Source: Sabethes cyaneus (taxonomy: Eukaryota; Arthropoda; Insecta; Diptera; Culicidae). Taken from it: DNA of 64,000 bases. The notes below the pieces were generated by a model. The model did no database searches. It was not told where the DNA came from and saw only the letters and a program-made list of their open reading frames with translations. Positions within the stretch are counted from its first letter, which is position 1. Each line of letters begins with the position of its first letter. A program made the translations under genes and the position numbers. This document shows positions 10,558 to 20,913 of this stretch, piece after piece. The stretch lies in assembly GCF_943734655.1 (NCBI RefSeq), contig NC_071353.1, forward strand, positions 153,836,179 to 153,900,178, written 5' to 3'.

Positions 10558-10871
10558 CTTTAAGCGGGGTACGCTGCTGAAAAGTAATGGGTAAAAAGAT
10601 AGGACAAGAAATGCTCAAGAAACCGATTTCTTTTACGATTTCTTAAGCAGTACGCACCTCATAAGAAATATTGTTTCACGTCCAGATGGGGCAGTTTTAC
10701 ACGCAAGTGAATTAAAACCTTACTTTTCCGGACGGAATAATATCCGGCGCAATTATTACCACAAGAAAAAATGACAGGTGGTTGCTCATATTGGAGTTGT
10801 CAAAATTTCTTCGGTAAATATTGCGATTATTATCTAAAATTTTTCTTTCGTCGGTTTAGTTGTGCGCCTAA

Positions 10872-12815
10872 GAGCATCCGTAACGGTGCGCTAGTATTTT
10901 AGTTGCTCTGGTGACTTTGAACAGCGCTGCTATATTTTTAGTCACTCGTTTTCGTACCGGTCGTTGCTATCGCGGCTGTTATTTTAGTTGCCGTATTCCG
11001 TACCGGTAAAAACCATACAGTTGCTTGGAACCAATTTGTAAACCAATGAAAATTAATCATAAATTTAAATAATTGACTATTTAGACACCTCATTATGGGT
11101 GGATGTTATTCCAGACACAAGTAACAGGTATGGAAGCGACGGAAATGGTACGTACGCGAAGGAACGAACTGTAAGACGGCCGAATATCGATCGGTCGGCA
11201 CAAAAAGAACCAGAGCGTTTGAAGGACGATTACTTCTCGAACAATTCTACATACAGTGCCGAGTAATTCCGCGACCTCTTTCGGACTCATGCATTATTCA
11301 TGCGCATTGTGAAGGACGTAGAGAAGCTGGCAACCAAGCTGCCAACGTTTATTTCGTTTAGCGGCCGAACTCAAACAGATGGTTACTGGAAAAAGGATAA
11401 ATACCCGAGCTCCCAGATCGTTAATTGCGGCTACTGGGAATGAAAAAATTGTCACCTTACTTATGTTTTCGTGTCCGCCGGTCCGGTAGAATAAAAGGAT
11501 GAAATCAGAGATCTCCACTCTCGACCGACCCTCTACACTGTCCTTGCGCATTCCAGTCAGGTGCTTCTCTGCAGATTTCGTTCACTCCTTTCTTCATGGT
11601 GTGTCCGATCCGTTTCCCCCTATTTCTCCGAATTTTTGTTGCTATCGGCCGTTGAATGATTTATTGTAGGTAACGACTAATAAACAACTACAGGTTTTGT
11701 GTTGTCTCCGCTGAGACGCACCTTGTTTCGCAGGCATACAGCCAGTAGTACGGATTTATTGTTTGGGTTGAAAATTCGGGTTTTCAAATGTAGAGCGATT
11801 TGTACAACAAACGGATATCACCATTGGCGGTTGCGGTTTCTCGTTGTTCGGCTAGAGAGTTAGTCCAGGCTCTACTCACCTACAATCTCGGTTAACATCT
11901 CTTTCTAGTTCGGTGTATCGTTGATGAATAGCTATCTTAGCTGATCAAGTTCACGCTCGCTCTTCCTCTACGTTTCATCCGAAATCCACTACCTCCGAAC
12001 GCTGCGCACTTTACCAAGGGTTTCGTCACTGGTGCCTGGTGGTGATGAGGGCGTTCTTGATGCCGCCATGTGTTTCATTTCTATGATAGCCCCCTCTTCC
12101 AGATGGGGGAGGGGTCTCGAGCCACCATAGAAGCATTTCTTGCCTTCAAACACCTCCACATGCCAAATTTGGTTTCATTTGCTTGATTAGTTCTCAAGTT
12201 ATGCAGAAATTTATGTTTTATTTGTACGAGAGCCCACCCCCCTTCCAGAAGAGAGAGGGGTCACGAACCATAATAGAAAAAAAACTGGCTCCAAAAATTT
12301 CCACATTCTAAAGTTAGTTCCATTTGCTTGACCAGTTCCCAAGTTATGCAGAAATGTCTGTTTCATTTGCATGAGACCTCCCCCCCTCCTTCCAGGGGGA
12401 GGTTTCTCAAGCCATCATAAGAACCTTTCCCGGCCACAAATGCATGCTAATTTTCACGCCGATCCGTTCAGTAGTTTCTGAGTTGTAAGGTTCGTACAGA
12501 CAGACAGACAAACAGATTGCTATCCGAAAGCAATACTTGCATTCACAACAACAACAATATACCCCGAACCGCAGTTTTTAATAGTAATTCTCATTTGATC
12601 CACAATTTTCAATAATAATCCGCATTTGATAATTCTTTGGGTGAGATAGCAGCCTTCTCCAGCGCTGTTATCGGGTTGCTAAATTTGTGCACGCGCTGCT
12701 TCCCGAAAGCCCGGTTACTATTTTAGCAGCGCGTTTAGCAGCGACCGGTATACGGTACAGAGTGTTGACAGAGAGCTGCTAAATTGGGTTTAGCAGCGCA
12801 CCGTTACGGTTGCTC
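10872..12815. mobile_element. 1.94-kb TIR element, ends GAGCAWCCGTAACGGTGCGC, TSD TAA
   Basis: The two ends are inverted repeats over 21 bp with one mismatch and are flanked by TAA (10869-10871 and 12816-12818), a PIF/Harbinger-like duplication. Subterminal zones repeat TTTTAGTTGC and TTTAGCAGC in both orientations. The interior contains minus-strand frames (11093-11551) that may be eroded coding sequence, but I see no diagnostic transposase motif. It also holds a 143-bp-type repeat block at about 12080-12560. Confidence 0.75.
12080..12560 (+). repeat. 143-bp-type repeat units ending in a GACA-rich tail
   Basis: About three degenerate units carry the words CCAAATTTGGTTTCATTTGCTT, TTAGTTCTCAAGTTATGCAG and runs of C before short G-rich stretches. 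The block closes with TTCAGTAGTTTCTGAGTTGT followed by ACAGACAGACAGACAAACAG. The same unit and tail are expanded at 45-51 kb. Confidence 0.8.
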
Positions 12816-12860
12816 TAACAGTTGCGCGCAGCTCTGTTCTGGTTGCTCGTAGTCAAAGTA

Positions 12861-13056
12861 CAGCCTGAATTCGTTAATTGGGCCACGACTGCACTCCAGC
12901 TGATTCGCTAATTGGGCCGACTGACAGTTGTTAGAAATTTCTAAACTCGAAAATTCCATACAATTTTGACATTCAAGTTGTCACATAGCCCAATTAGCGA
13001 ACGCCCAATTAACGAACCGCCCAATTAACGAACCACCAATTAACGAAACTTTGCTG
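12861..13056. mobile_element. 196-bp MITE with iterated TTCGTTAATTGGGC, TA flanks
   Basis: The ends CAGCCTGAATTCGTTAATTGG and the complement of CCAATTAACGAAACTTTGCTG are inverted and lie between TA dinucleotides (12859-12860 and 13057-13058). Within 196 bp the 14-mer TTCGYTAATTGGGC occurs about six times, twice in one orientation and four times in the other. No coding. Confidence 0.7.
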
Positions 13057-13364
13057 TATCTCTTTTACACTCTTACGAAATCTCGTAAGAAACTGTCAAC
13101 GCAAGAGTGATGAGAAAAACAACAATATTTCTCTCTCGCTCATCAGCTGAATGCTAGGGTAGCTTGCTTCGTGTTTGCCCGTTCAAACATGGACAAATTT
13201 TTTACAAACGCAATCAACATTTAAATTTTATCATTTTCGGTTAACGTAAGACATTGTAACTGTGTTGTTTGCAAGTCTGTACGTAATAGGACAAAACAAA
13301 TGTTATCTAAGCAAAGAATAAGAGCATAAACATAAAAAACTTACACGTGCTTACACTGTCAATA

Positions 13365-14046
13365 GGCGTTTTTGACAAGCTATCGCCCGCTTAGAGGCGC
13401 TGCATAAAAAAAGTGATGAAAAGTAAAATCGCTGTCAAACTCCATACATTTTTGAAAAAAGCTGAAATAAAATGCAGTTTTTGATTAACCCTTTCAATTG
13501 TCAGGATTTTAGATAGCGAAATATTGGAAGAAATTTGTTTATTTACGTTAAGGCAAGTGAAAATATTCGAATTAATTAACTTTATGGCAGAAAAATGTTA
13601 ATGTTTGATTTTGTACCGCATGAAACAAAAGTACATAGAGTCAGCTGTAAAGTTTACATATCCTGGATAGAGAATCACCAATTATTTTCAGTCTTCAGCG
13701 TTTTCCAATGTGTTTTCAAATGCTAACGGATTTATTTTCTTGATTAGCATCATCTGCGCCAAGAACCAAACATATAACCTAACAGTTCGTAACCATAAAT
13801 ACACTTGCGAAGCTCTAATAATCTCCCGAAGCAGAAACAATATATATCAAATGAAAGGTAATGCTTTTTCTTACCTTTATTATCCATTTTCACCATTCCC
13901 ACTGTTGGTAATTCAATAAAATATTACATTTAAAGTCGAGTTCCATATAGGTGCCAGCAAGCATTTTGGGAATTGCACTTTTTATGTAGTTCCAATAATC
14001 ACAACCAGGTAGCGAACGGTTGCTCTTAGTTTTGCTCGAATTCGCC
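13365..14046 (+). mobile_element. 682-bp TA-flanked element, ends GGCG...CGCC (copy 1)
   Basis: The element starts GGCGTTTTTGACAAGC and ends TTTTGCTCGAATTCGCC, flanked by TA at 13363-13364 and 14047-14048. It is non-coding. An inverted copy at 18823-20931 carries two later insertions; this copy provides the empty sites that define both of them. Confidence 0.8.
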
Positions 14047-14399
14047 TATAATATATGATTTACCTTTGCGCACAACTATATTAAACTGGAAAACGAAATA
14101 TTTTCTCGGGAAGCACAATAGTAAGATTTTTTCTTGAGCTGTTTTCTTTTCAGCAGCGTACCCCGCTTTACCCATCATCACCTTCTGTGTTACGTAATAT
14201 TTCAACAGTACCTTTTCGAGTGTTCTCGTTTTTTTGGAAAATCTGGCATCTCTGCGATCAGGGTCAGACACCCAGACGTCAGTTAAAAACTTGTTTTTAT
14301 TTATTTCTTCTGCTGCTAGCACGTGAAGTTACCACCATCATTATCAGTTTAAAATTATATATTTTTCGAAGCAAGTGATCTAAAATAAAGTGAACTAAA

Positions 14400-16676
14400 A
14401 TGGTCAACAAGCACAAACCGTCCGGTGGTCGTCGCCGGGGCCAGCAGTTTCTCTCGGTGGCAATGAAAAAACAACGCCGTAAGGAGCGTGCCCAGCGGGC
14501 ACCAGTTTCCCGTTTCAAGAAAAACCTAAAACACATCGAGCGCAGCAAGGAGGCAAACGAGGCCCTGAAGCGGCAGCAGGAAGCGGAGCGCAAGTACAAG
14601 ACCAAAATGAACGGTCCATCCGTTGAGGAGCAACTTGTTGAACAGGATGATGGCCTTCTGTCGTCGGGTGACGAACTCGAGGAACGTGAGGACGATTTCG
14701 AGGTACTGATGAAGACGCTGAACGGCGGTCGTAAAGGTACCGCCAAGCGGGAGGAGGCGATCGAAAGTGATGAAAGTGAAAGCGAAAGTGAGGAAGAACA
14801 GGAACAGGAAATGCAGGTGGACAGTGGTGGAGAGAACGGCTCGTCCGATTCGGATGGGGAAGTTGAGTTGGGTCATGAAACGGATGAGGAACAAACCGAA
14901 CCGGAAGGGGATCCTTATTTGGCTCACGTTAGCAACAATATTAGTAATCAGATGCTGGAGTCCCTTTCTGCGGAGCCGGTTGTGGTGCAAAAAAGTACCG
15001 TCAAGTTCCGAAAGTTAGGACAACTGATGGTGGAGATTCCAAAGGATGGTAAAAGGGATAACAGAGGTAGCACTCTTTTGGCGGATGATGAAACGTACGC
15101 TTCCGAAGGAAGCGTTCCTAAACTGTTGGATCTTGATAAAGAGCTGTATATAAAGGCTAAGATTAAACGTCGGTTGGAGGATGGTTCGTTTTTTACCGAT
15201 CTTCAGACGGAATGTTTCTCAGTGCTGAACAACTATCAGGATTTGTTCTACCCGGCGAGAAGTTTGGACAACGGAGAGGAAATTCGATTTGTCTACTGCC
15301 TGCATGCCTTGAACCATATACTGAAAGCAACTTCAAAAATATTACACCATAATTTAAAACTTGCAGAAGCCACCAGTCACAAAAAGAAGAAGAAGAAAAG
15401 TACCCCGAAGAAGGAGACGGTTGTTCCCGAATATCGCGATCAGGGTTTGGTTCGTCCTAAAGTGCTGATCGTGGTGCCTTTTCGAAGCGCAGCTTTGAAA
15501 GTGATCGAAACCCTGAAACAATTATTCGCTGGCGATGATTCGAAAGCGGTCACCAACTACAAGCGCTTTCAGGCGGAATACGGCGGAGACACACTTTACT
15601 TCCCGAAACACAATCCAAAGCCGGAAGATTACGAGCGAACGTTCGCCGGCAACACGGACGATAATTTTCGTATCGGAATTTCGTTCGGTAAAAGTTCGAT
15701 GAAACTGTACACTAAATACTACAATTCGGATTTGATTGTGGCTTCGCCACTGGGCCTGCGCATGACTATCGGCGCGGAAGGAGAGTCGGAACGAGATTAC
15801 GACTTTCTCGCTTCGATTGAGCTGCTGATTTTGGATCAAGCGGAAGTTTGTCTGGCTCAAAACTGGGACCACGTGATCCATTTGATGGATCACCTTCACC
15901 TGCAGCCGCAAAGTACGGAGCACACAGACTTTTCCCGCGTCCGCTATTGGTGTCTTAACGGCTGGTCCCGTTTCTATCGGCAAACGGTTTTACTGGCTTC
16001 TCACGATCTGCCAGAATTTCGATCCATCTTCAACAACAAATGTTGTAACTATCGGGGAAAAGTTCGGGTTGCCAATCCGGTCAAAGGTGGCTCCATCCGA
16101 CATGTAGTCGTGCAAGTCCCACAAACCTTTCACCGTATTGAGGTGAAATCATTGGAACAATCATTTGATGCTAAGTTTCTACACTTCACAAGCGTCTTGC
16201 TACCGCAGCTCCGCTCAATCACAATGGCCCGCTGTTTGTTGTACGTTCCGTCCTACTTCGACTACGTCCGATTGCGAAACTACTTCAAAAAGGAGGAACT
16301 AAGTTTCGTGCAAATATGCGAGTACTCGAAGGATGCCAAAATCGCGCGTGCTCGGGACATGTTCTTCCACGGTAGCAGCCATTTTATGCTGTACTCCGAG
16401 CGGTCGCACTTCTTCCGCCGTCCCCGGATCAAGGGCATCCGCCATCTGGTGTTCTATCAGCTGCCAACCTATCCTTCATTTTACGCTGAAATGATCAACC
16501 TAATGGCTAACGATTATCAAAACCGGAAGGACGGAATCGATGCTAGTTCAATGACAGTGACCGTACTCTACACCAAGTACGACCTGCTCCGACTGGCGTC
16601 AGTTATCGGTACCGATCAAGCCAGCAAGCTGGCAGCGAGTGCCAAAGCAGCACACACCTTCACCACGCTAAAGTAA
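14400..16676 (+). CDS. Utp25: U3 snoRNA-associated protein 25 (Utp25/DEF homologue)
   Basis: The 758-residue intronless protein belongs to the Utp25 family, nucleolar components of the small-subunit processome needed for 18S rRNA maturation. The N-terminus is very basic (HKPSGGRRRGQQF), then an acidic, Ser/Glu-rich disordered region runs to about residue 165, and a Lys cluster lies near 328. The C-terminal half is the conserved helicase-like core: VLIVVPFRSAALKVIETL, a degenerate Walker B (LLILDQAEV, about 475) with no DEAD box, GWSRFYRQTVLLASHDLPEF (about 520), ARCLLYVPSYFDYVRLRNYF (about 609) and KGIRHLVFYQLPTYPSFYAE (about 680). Loss of canonical ATPase residues is normal for the family. 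The start is the first ATG, with AAAATGG context. The 3' end converges on mRpL40 71 bp away. Confidence 0.95.
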   Translation: MVNKHKPSGGRRRGQQFLSVAMKKQRRKERAQRAPVSRFKKNLKHIERSKEANEALKRQQEAERKYKTKMNGPSVEEQLVEQDDGLLSSGDELEEREDDFEVLMKTLNGGRKGTAKREEAIESDESESESEEEQEQEMQVDSGGENGSSDSDGEVELGHETDEEQTEPEGDPYLAHVSNNISNQMLESLSAEPVVVQKSTVKFRKLGQLMVEIPKDGKRDNRGSTLLADDETYASEGSVPKLLDLDKELYIKAKIKRRLEDGSFFTDLQTECFSVLNNYQDLFYPARSLDNGEEIRFVYCLHALNHILKATSKILHHNLKLAEATSHKKKKKKSTPKKETVVPEYRDQGLVRPKVLIVVPFRSAALKVIETLKQLFAGDDSKAVTNYKRFQAEYGGDTLYFPKHNPKPEDYERTFAGNTDDNFRIGISFGKSSMKLYTKYYNSDLIVASPLGLRMTIGAEGESERDYDFLASIELLILDQAEVCLAQNWDHVIHLMDHLHLQPQSTEHTDFSRVRYWCLNGWSRFYRQTVLLASHDLPEFRSIFNNKCCNYRGKVRVANPVKGGSIRHVVVQVPQTFHRIEVKSLEQSFDAKFLHFTSVLLPQLRSITMARCLLYVPSYFDYVRLRNYFKKEELSFVQICEYSKDAKIARARDMFFHGSSHFMLYSERSHFFRRPRIKGIRHLVFYQLPTYPSFYAEMINLMANDYQNRKDGIDASSMTVTVLYTKYDLLRLASVIGTDQASKLAASAKAAHTFTTLK

Positions 16677-16683
16677 CAAACGA

Positions 16684-16714
16684 ATAAAGCTTTTTCTAAA
16701 TACTTCTGTTTATT
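16684..16714. terminator. Facing poly(A) signals of Utp25 and mRpL40
   Basis: AATAAA (16684-16689, plus strand) lies 8 nt after the Utp25 stop. TTTATT (16709-16714), read on the minus strand as AATAAA, serves mRpL40. Cleavage downstream of each would give very short, overlapping or abutting 3'UTRs. Confidence 0.7.
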
Positions 16715-16747
16715 GAAAACTAACCACCTTTTTGCACCCCCCGAAAC

Positions 16748-17326
16748 TCACTCCCACTTTTTCGACACATCAATATACTCCCCGTCGGGCATTTCGTAAC
16801 CAGCGACGGGGGGCGTCGAGACGGGTCCTTCCGTTTTCAATGGCAGCAAACCACCCCCGGCGCCGTCTTGCTGCAGATCCGGTTGTATTGCCTGCTGGTA
16901 GAGCGCTTCCGATTCCAGCCGCAGCTCGTTTAGTGCCTTGGTTTGTGCCGCCAGCACTCGGTCGATCAGCTGATAGTAGGCTAGCTTTTCCTCCATCTTG
17001 TACTTGGCCCATTGCTTTTCCAACAGTATCCGGCTTTCGCGTTCCTGCTCGCTGACCTGCAGGCCGCCCGTTCGTTTTCGCTTGTCCTGTTCGTCGAGCA
17101 GTTCGATCGGCACTTCCAGCTCCTCGACCGGTTTCAGCTGGCGGGCGTTTTTCTCCAGCCGGCGGATCATTTTTTCCAGCCGCTTTCGTTTACGTTCCTC
17201 GCGCTGTTTCAGAACCTGCGGATCGATTTTTTTCTTTTTCTTCAGTGGTTCTGCGCACAGTACTGGTGTGTAGTGGAAACAGTGGGTGCTTCCGGTGTGC
17301 AATGATCGGACCAAGGCGGAGCGCAT
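16748..17326 (-). CDS. mRpL40: Mitochondrial ribosomal protein L40 (mL40)
   Basis: The 192-residue protein is a component of the mitochondrial large ribosomal subunit. The N-terminal 20 or so residues (MRSALVRSLHTGSTHCFHYT) look like a mitochondrial targeting peptide. Then comes the family signature EPLKKKKKIDPQVLKQREER and a basic helix KRLEKMIRRLEKNARQLKP, followed by a long helical stretch with LLEKQWAKYKMEEKL and LYQQAIQPDL. The C-terminus GYEMPDGEYIDVSKKWE matches the insect L40 ending that I know. The length is normal for insects. The start is the first ATG of the frame, and an upstream non-coding exon cannot be excluded. The gene faces a 6-kb transposon block upstream. Confidence 0.93.
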   Translation of the reverse strand: MRSALVRSLHTGSTHCFHYTPVLCAEPLKKKKKIDPQVLKQREERKRKRLEKMIRRLEKNARQLKPVEELEVPIELLDEQDKRKRTGGLQVSEQERESRILLEKQWAKYKMEEKLAYYQLIDRVLAAQTKALNELRLESEALYQQAIQPDLQQDGAGGGLLPLKTEGPVSTPPVAGYEMPDGEYIDVSKKWE

Positions 17327-17616
17327 CGCCGGTTGAAGGGTGGATCTGTATAAACGGTGCGTGGTATTTTAAAACAAGTCAAATGGAAACTGTTGATTTT
17401 ATTACCTTAGAACTACATTAATTAAAGACATTTTCTATAATACAGCAACGACGGAGGTTGATAAGATTTTATTTTGCAAAAGTTTGTTTACGAAATAATT
17501 CTACGCACTGCACCGCAGCGACGAGCTGAACGACGTTTCGAGTTTCGAATCGATCGATTCAAAGAAAACGTCAAATATTTCGACCTTTCAGACGGATGGG
17601 GTTTACCATTTTGCTC
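17327..17616. promoter_or_regulatory. mRpL40 upstream region (inferred)
   Basis: About 290 bp lie between the mRpL40 start and the left arm of the transposon block. They must hold the 5'UTR and probably the core promoter, but no TATA box or clear initiator could be fixed. Sequence such as CGAGTTTCGAATCGATCGATTC near 17540 is palindrome-rich. Confidence 0.35.
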
Positions 17617-18622
17617 GAATTATTGCTCTTTGCATTGAAAGTTGGATTTTGAACACACTTGTCCAGTCACACATTTTGTAGGTGAGAAAAGTTGCCAAAA
17701 TTTCGTGGGAAAAAACCATGAATCTTGGTTGATTTCTATTTAAATTCTAATGCTTACGTAGAGTTGTTATCGACGCAAAGAATAATATAAAAATAGTTTC
17801 TAAATACATAATTCCACGCATAATTCATAACTTGAATAAATATGCAGCATATATGAAATATATGAAAAATTAAATACTATTTGCTTTCCCTACAACTGGT
17901 ACTGGCGCCACTGCTAAATCAAATGTCAGCTCAGATGGGAGAGTTGTAATGATGGGAAATGTCGGTCAAAATCTATAACGATTATTGATAAAGTTTCGTT
18001 ATCGTTAATAGTTAATAACGATAATATGGCAATATAAGCAAAAATACGTAAGAAATAGAACAAAAATGTTAAAATAATAACAAATCAAGAGGAAGATTTC
18101 AATTTAAACCCTCCAATTTTTGATATTCTTCCATGACGATAAAGTTTGATGGTATTATCGATATAAGATTACTACTGTTTTACCTGACTCACTGCGAATA
18201 TGCGTATTATTGAAATAAAACGTAACAATGCGCTTTATTCGTTTATAACGCATATGCAGTTAATATCGATAACAAACGATTTTTTGTAAGTTGTGCTTTT
18301 GTTATTGCATTTAAGTTGTAAAAAGTTGCATAAATAACAATTCAGTTTCACAATACAATTATTGCGTACTACTGGCACATGAAATATAACGTTTAAGTAC
18401 GTTATTTTTAGTGATCAAAATTAACGATATTTTCGATACAAGGGCGATATTTTTCGAAACCTTTCGAACCAACACGATACCGCGAATACAACGCATTTCG
18501 CAGTGAGTCAGGTAACACAGTAGCGATATTATCAGTAGCACACTTTTCATCATAGTTTTGAAGGTTGCACTTAATAACTGTGCAGTCCAATTGAGTGTGA
18601 AGAGCGCAATAATACGCAGCTT
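17617..18622 (+). repeat. Left arm of a 6.2-kb inverted-repeat block
   Basis: The arm aligns with the reverse complement of 22853-23771 apart from one insertion in each arm. Shared blocks include GAAAGTTGGATTTTGAACAC, GTTGTTATCGACGC and CAATTGAGTGTGAAG. It could be a long terminal inverted repeat of a foldback-like transposon or two inverted copies of a 0.65-0.9-kb repeat. Confidence 0.8.
18175..18520. mobile_element. 346-bp MITE, TIR CTGTTTTACCTGACTCACTG, TSD TA
   Basis: Inverted ends of 22 bp have one mismatch. TA flanks lie at 18173-18174 and 18521-18522. The right arm near 22947 has the intact target (reverse complement GATTACTAGCGAT), proving the insertion and the 2-bp TA duplication. 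No coding. A Tc1/mariner-type transposase is a plausible source. Confidence 0.85.
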
Positions 18623-19079
18623 TTTTATGATCGCATTTCTATATTTTAATCATAAAACAAACATTAGGGTATACACGTAGCTATGCTATCCCAGTAAACC
18701 ATTTGGTTTGTATATCTCGATTGCAACTGAGATATACGGAATCATATGTGAACGAAAAAGTTATATTTCACGCCATATAAGAACATATATGTACCAAAGT
18801 GGAGGCGATAGAGGATAGAGGAGGCGAGCAAAACTAAGAGCAACCGTTCGCTACCTGGTTGTGATTATTGGAACTACAAAAAAAAGTGCAATTCCCAAAA
18901 TGCTTGCTGGCACCTATATGGAACTCGACGTTAAATGTAATATTTTATTGAATTACCAACAGTGGGAATGATGAAAATGGATAATAAAGGTAAGAAAAAG
19001 CATTACCTCTCATTTGATATAGTGTTTCTGCTTCGGGAGATTATTAGAGCTTCGCAAGTGTATTTATGGTTACGAACTG

Positions 19080-19486
19080 CCCAGTAAACCATTTGGTTTG
19101 TATATCTCGATTGCAACTGAGGTATACGCAATCATATCTGAACGAAAAAGTTATATTTCACGCCATATAAGAGCATATATGTACCAAAGTGGAGGCGATA
19201 TACGTGCGAAAATTTTGACAACTATTTGTAATTCTATTTTGCGCAGTTTTTATAACACGTAACTAAATACTCCTGAATATATGATATAGATATAATCAAA
19301 TATTGCAATTGTCTATCCTGCTTTATAATTCACAGTCATGAATTGTATATGAAGACACGCACGATTGCAAAACAACTTATTGTTCACTTCGATTTGACAT
19401 ACTCTAATCATTATACAATTCCAATGTGAAATTGACATGAAAACGATTTAATGTGAACTTTCTATTACGATTTTGTGTTATCTGGG
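19080..19486 (+). mobile_element. CCCAGTAAACC MITE, complete copy (407 bp)
   Basis: It starts CCCAGTAAACCATTTGG and ends TTTTGTGTTATCTGGG, so the terminal inversion is short (CCCAG plus partial matches). Flanks are TG at 19078-19079 and 19487-19488. The empty site is present in 13365-14046, where the complement reads ACGAACTGTTAGG. The interior is AT-rich and non-coding. Confidence 0.85.
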
Positions 19487-19890
19487 TGATAGGTTATATG
19501 TTTGGTTCTTGACGCAGATGATGCTAATCAAGAAAATAAATCCGTTAGCATTTGAAAACACATTGGAAAACGCTGAAGACTGAAAATAATTGGTGATTCT
19601 CTATCCAGGATATGTAAACTTTACAGCTGACTCTATGTACTTTAGTTTCATGCGGTACAAAATCAAACATTAACATTTTTCTGCCATAAAGTTAATTAAT
19701 TTGAATATTTTCACTTACCTTAACGTAGATAAACAAATTTCTTCCAATATTTCGCTATCTAAAATCCTGACAATTGAAAGGGTTAATCAAAAACTGCATT
19801 TTATTTCAGTTTTTTTCAAAAATGTATGGAGCTTGACAGCGATTTTACTTTTCATCACTTTTTTTATGCAGCGCCTCTAAGCGGGCGATA

Positions 19891-20913
19891 CCCAAGTAAC
19901 AATTTCAGGCTGATCAAACGCTTTTATAGCTGATTTTATTCAACCTGTGGCTGATCTATGGTTTAGGTTTAGAAATAAAAACCTTTTTTCAGCTCTTAAA
20001 CATCTAAATCTGGTGATTTTATCAAGCTTCAGGCTAATTAATAGCTGCTTTCGAAGCTGCAATGAAGCTTAATAGAAACTTTTTTGCGCTTTTAAATAGC
20101 CAATTTGCGCAATGCTGTCAATTCTATTTTTAGAACGAGAAATAGTTTTGCAATCTGTTTTTCCAGTCGCTTAATCAATGCTTCATCAACCTTTATGCAG
20201 CCAAAAAAAATCTATCTTTAAATTTAAAAAATGAAGCGCGGCCTTTTTTTATTTTGCTGTAAACATGTTTCGAACGTGATATTTTTAATTTCGAATAACT
20301 TTAATTCGTATAAGTAAGCTATAGCTAATTAAAAATGCATGTCTTTTTTCCGGGAATTGAACCCGCCATCTTTTGATTCATAAGCACTCACCGTATGATC
20401 CGCCCCATTTGCATCTGCAGAACAGACAGTGAGAATATCTTTACACCTGAAGCCTAGCCCGCCTAGCGTGAAGCAGTCGATAATGTCGATAACGGATAAG
20501 CTTTTGCTGTCAGCCGAATTGCGAAATTCTATGATCTGACAGTAAGTGTGCTGTGAGCCGAAAAAAAACTTGGTAGAATTTTGTAAAGCCACTTTAACAC
20601 CTCTAAGCAGCCCTAAAGTAGTTTGAAAGCTGTGAGCCTAATGAAAGCTTCCACTCTACATTTTAACACCTTTAAGCAGCCGTAAAACGGTTTGATGTTT
20701 ATGGCTGTTGAGAAGCAGATTGTTTAGCAGAAAAATCCACTATTAAGCTTGTTTATGAGCTTTTGGGAGAGAACTGGTTTGAAAAACTTAAAGTAGCTTA
20801 AACATCGCTTATTTAAACACCATTTAAGTGCTTACTTTATGCAGCTTTGATCGCCTTAAACCAACCCGTAAACAGCCATTGCTCTTGCAATTCAGCTACC
20901 GTTGTTACTTGGG
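19891..20913. mobile_element. 1,023-bp TIR element CCCAAGTAACAA, TSD TA
   Basis: The 12-bp exact inverted ends lie between TA at 19889-19890 and 20914-20915. The empty site is at about 13381 of the sister copy (complement GCGATAGCTTGTC). The interior is rich in AGCTT and GCTTTTA words with no transposase frame. Around 20341-20420 the minus strand contains GGCGGGTTCAATTCCCG, which resembles a tRNA T-arm/B-box, but no tRNA fold could be completed. Confidence 0.85.

Larger units (their letters stand above)
10563..14167. mobile_element. MITE AGCGGGGTACGCTGC (copy 2), split by a 3.3-kb insertion
   Basis: The left end (AGCGGGGTACGCTGC at 10563) and right end (GCAGCGTACCCCGCT at 14153-14167) are flanked by TTA at 10560-10562 and 14168-14170. 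Bases 10563-10820 and 14117-14167 align to the reverse complement of copy 1 and would close to about 305 bp. The inserted block between them is bounded by AATA on both sides (10817-10820 and 14117-14120). Confidence 0.85.

Noticed and set aside
14526..15983. Minus-strand open frames opposite Utp25 (14526-14990, 15522-15983, 14297-14746)
   Set aside because: They are shadows of the conserved plus-strand gene with no family resemblance.
16770..17305. Plus-strand open frames across mRpL40
   Set aside because: They lie antisense to a recognised gene and encode low-complexity Ser, Phe and Arg strings.
20341..20420. Possible tRNA gene on the minus strand (GGCGGGTTCAATTCCCG)
   Set aside because: Only a T-arm-like segment is present; acceptor and anticodon stems cannot be formed. 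It is a remnant or a chance match inside a TIR element.
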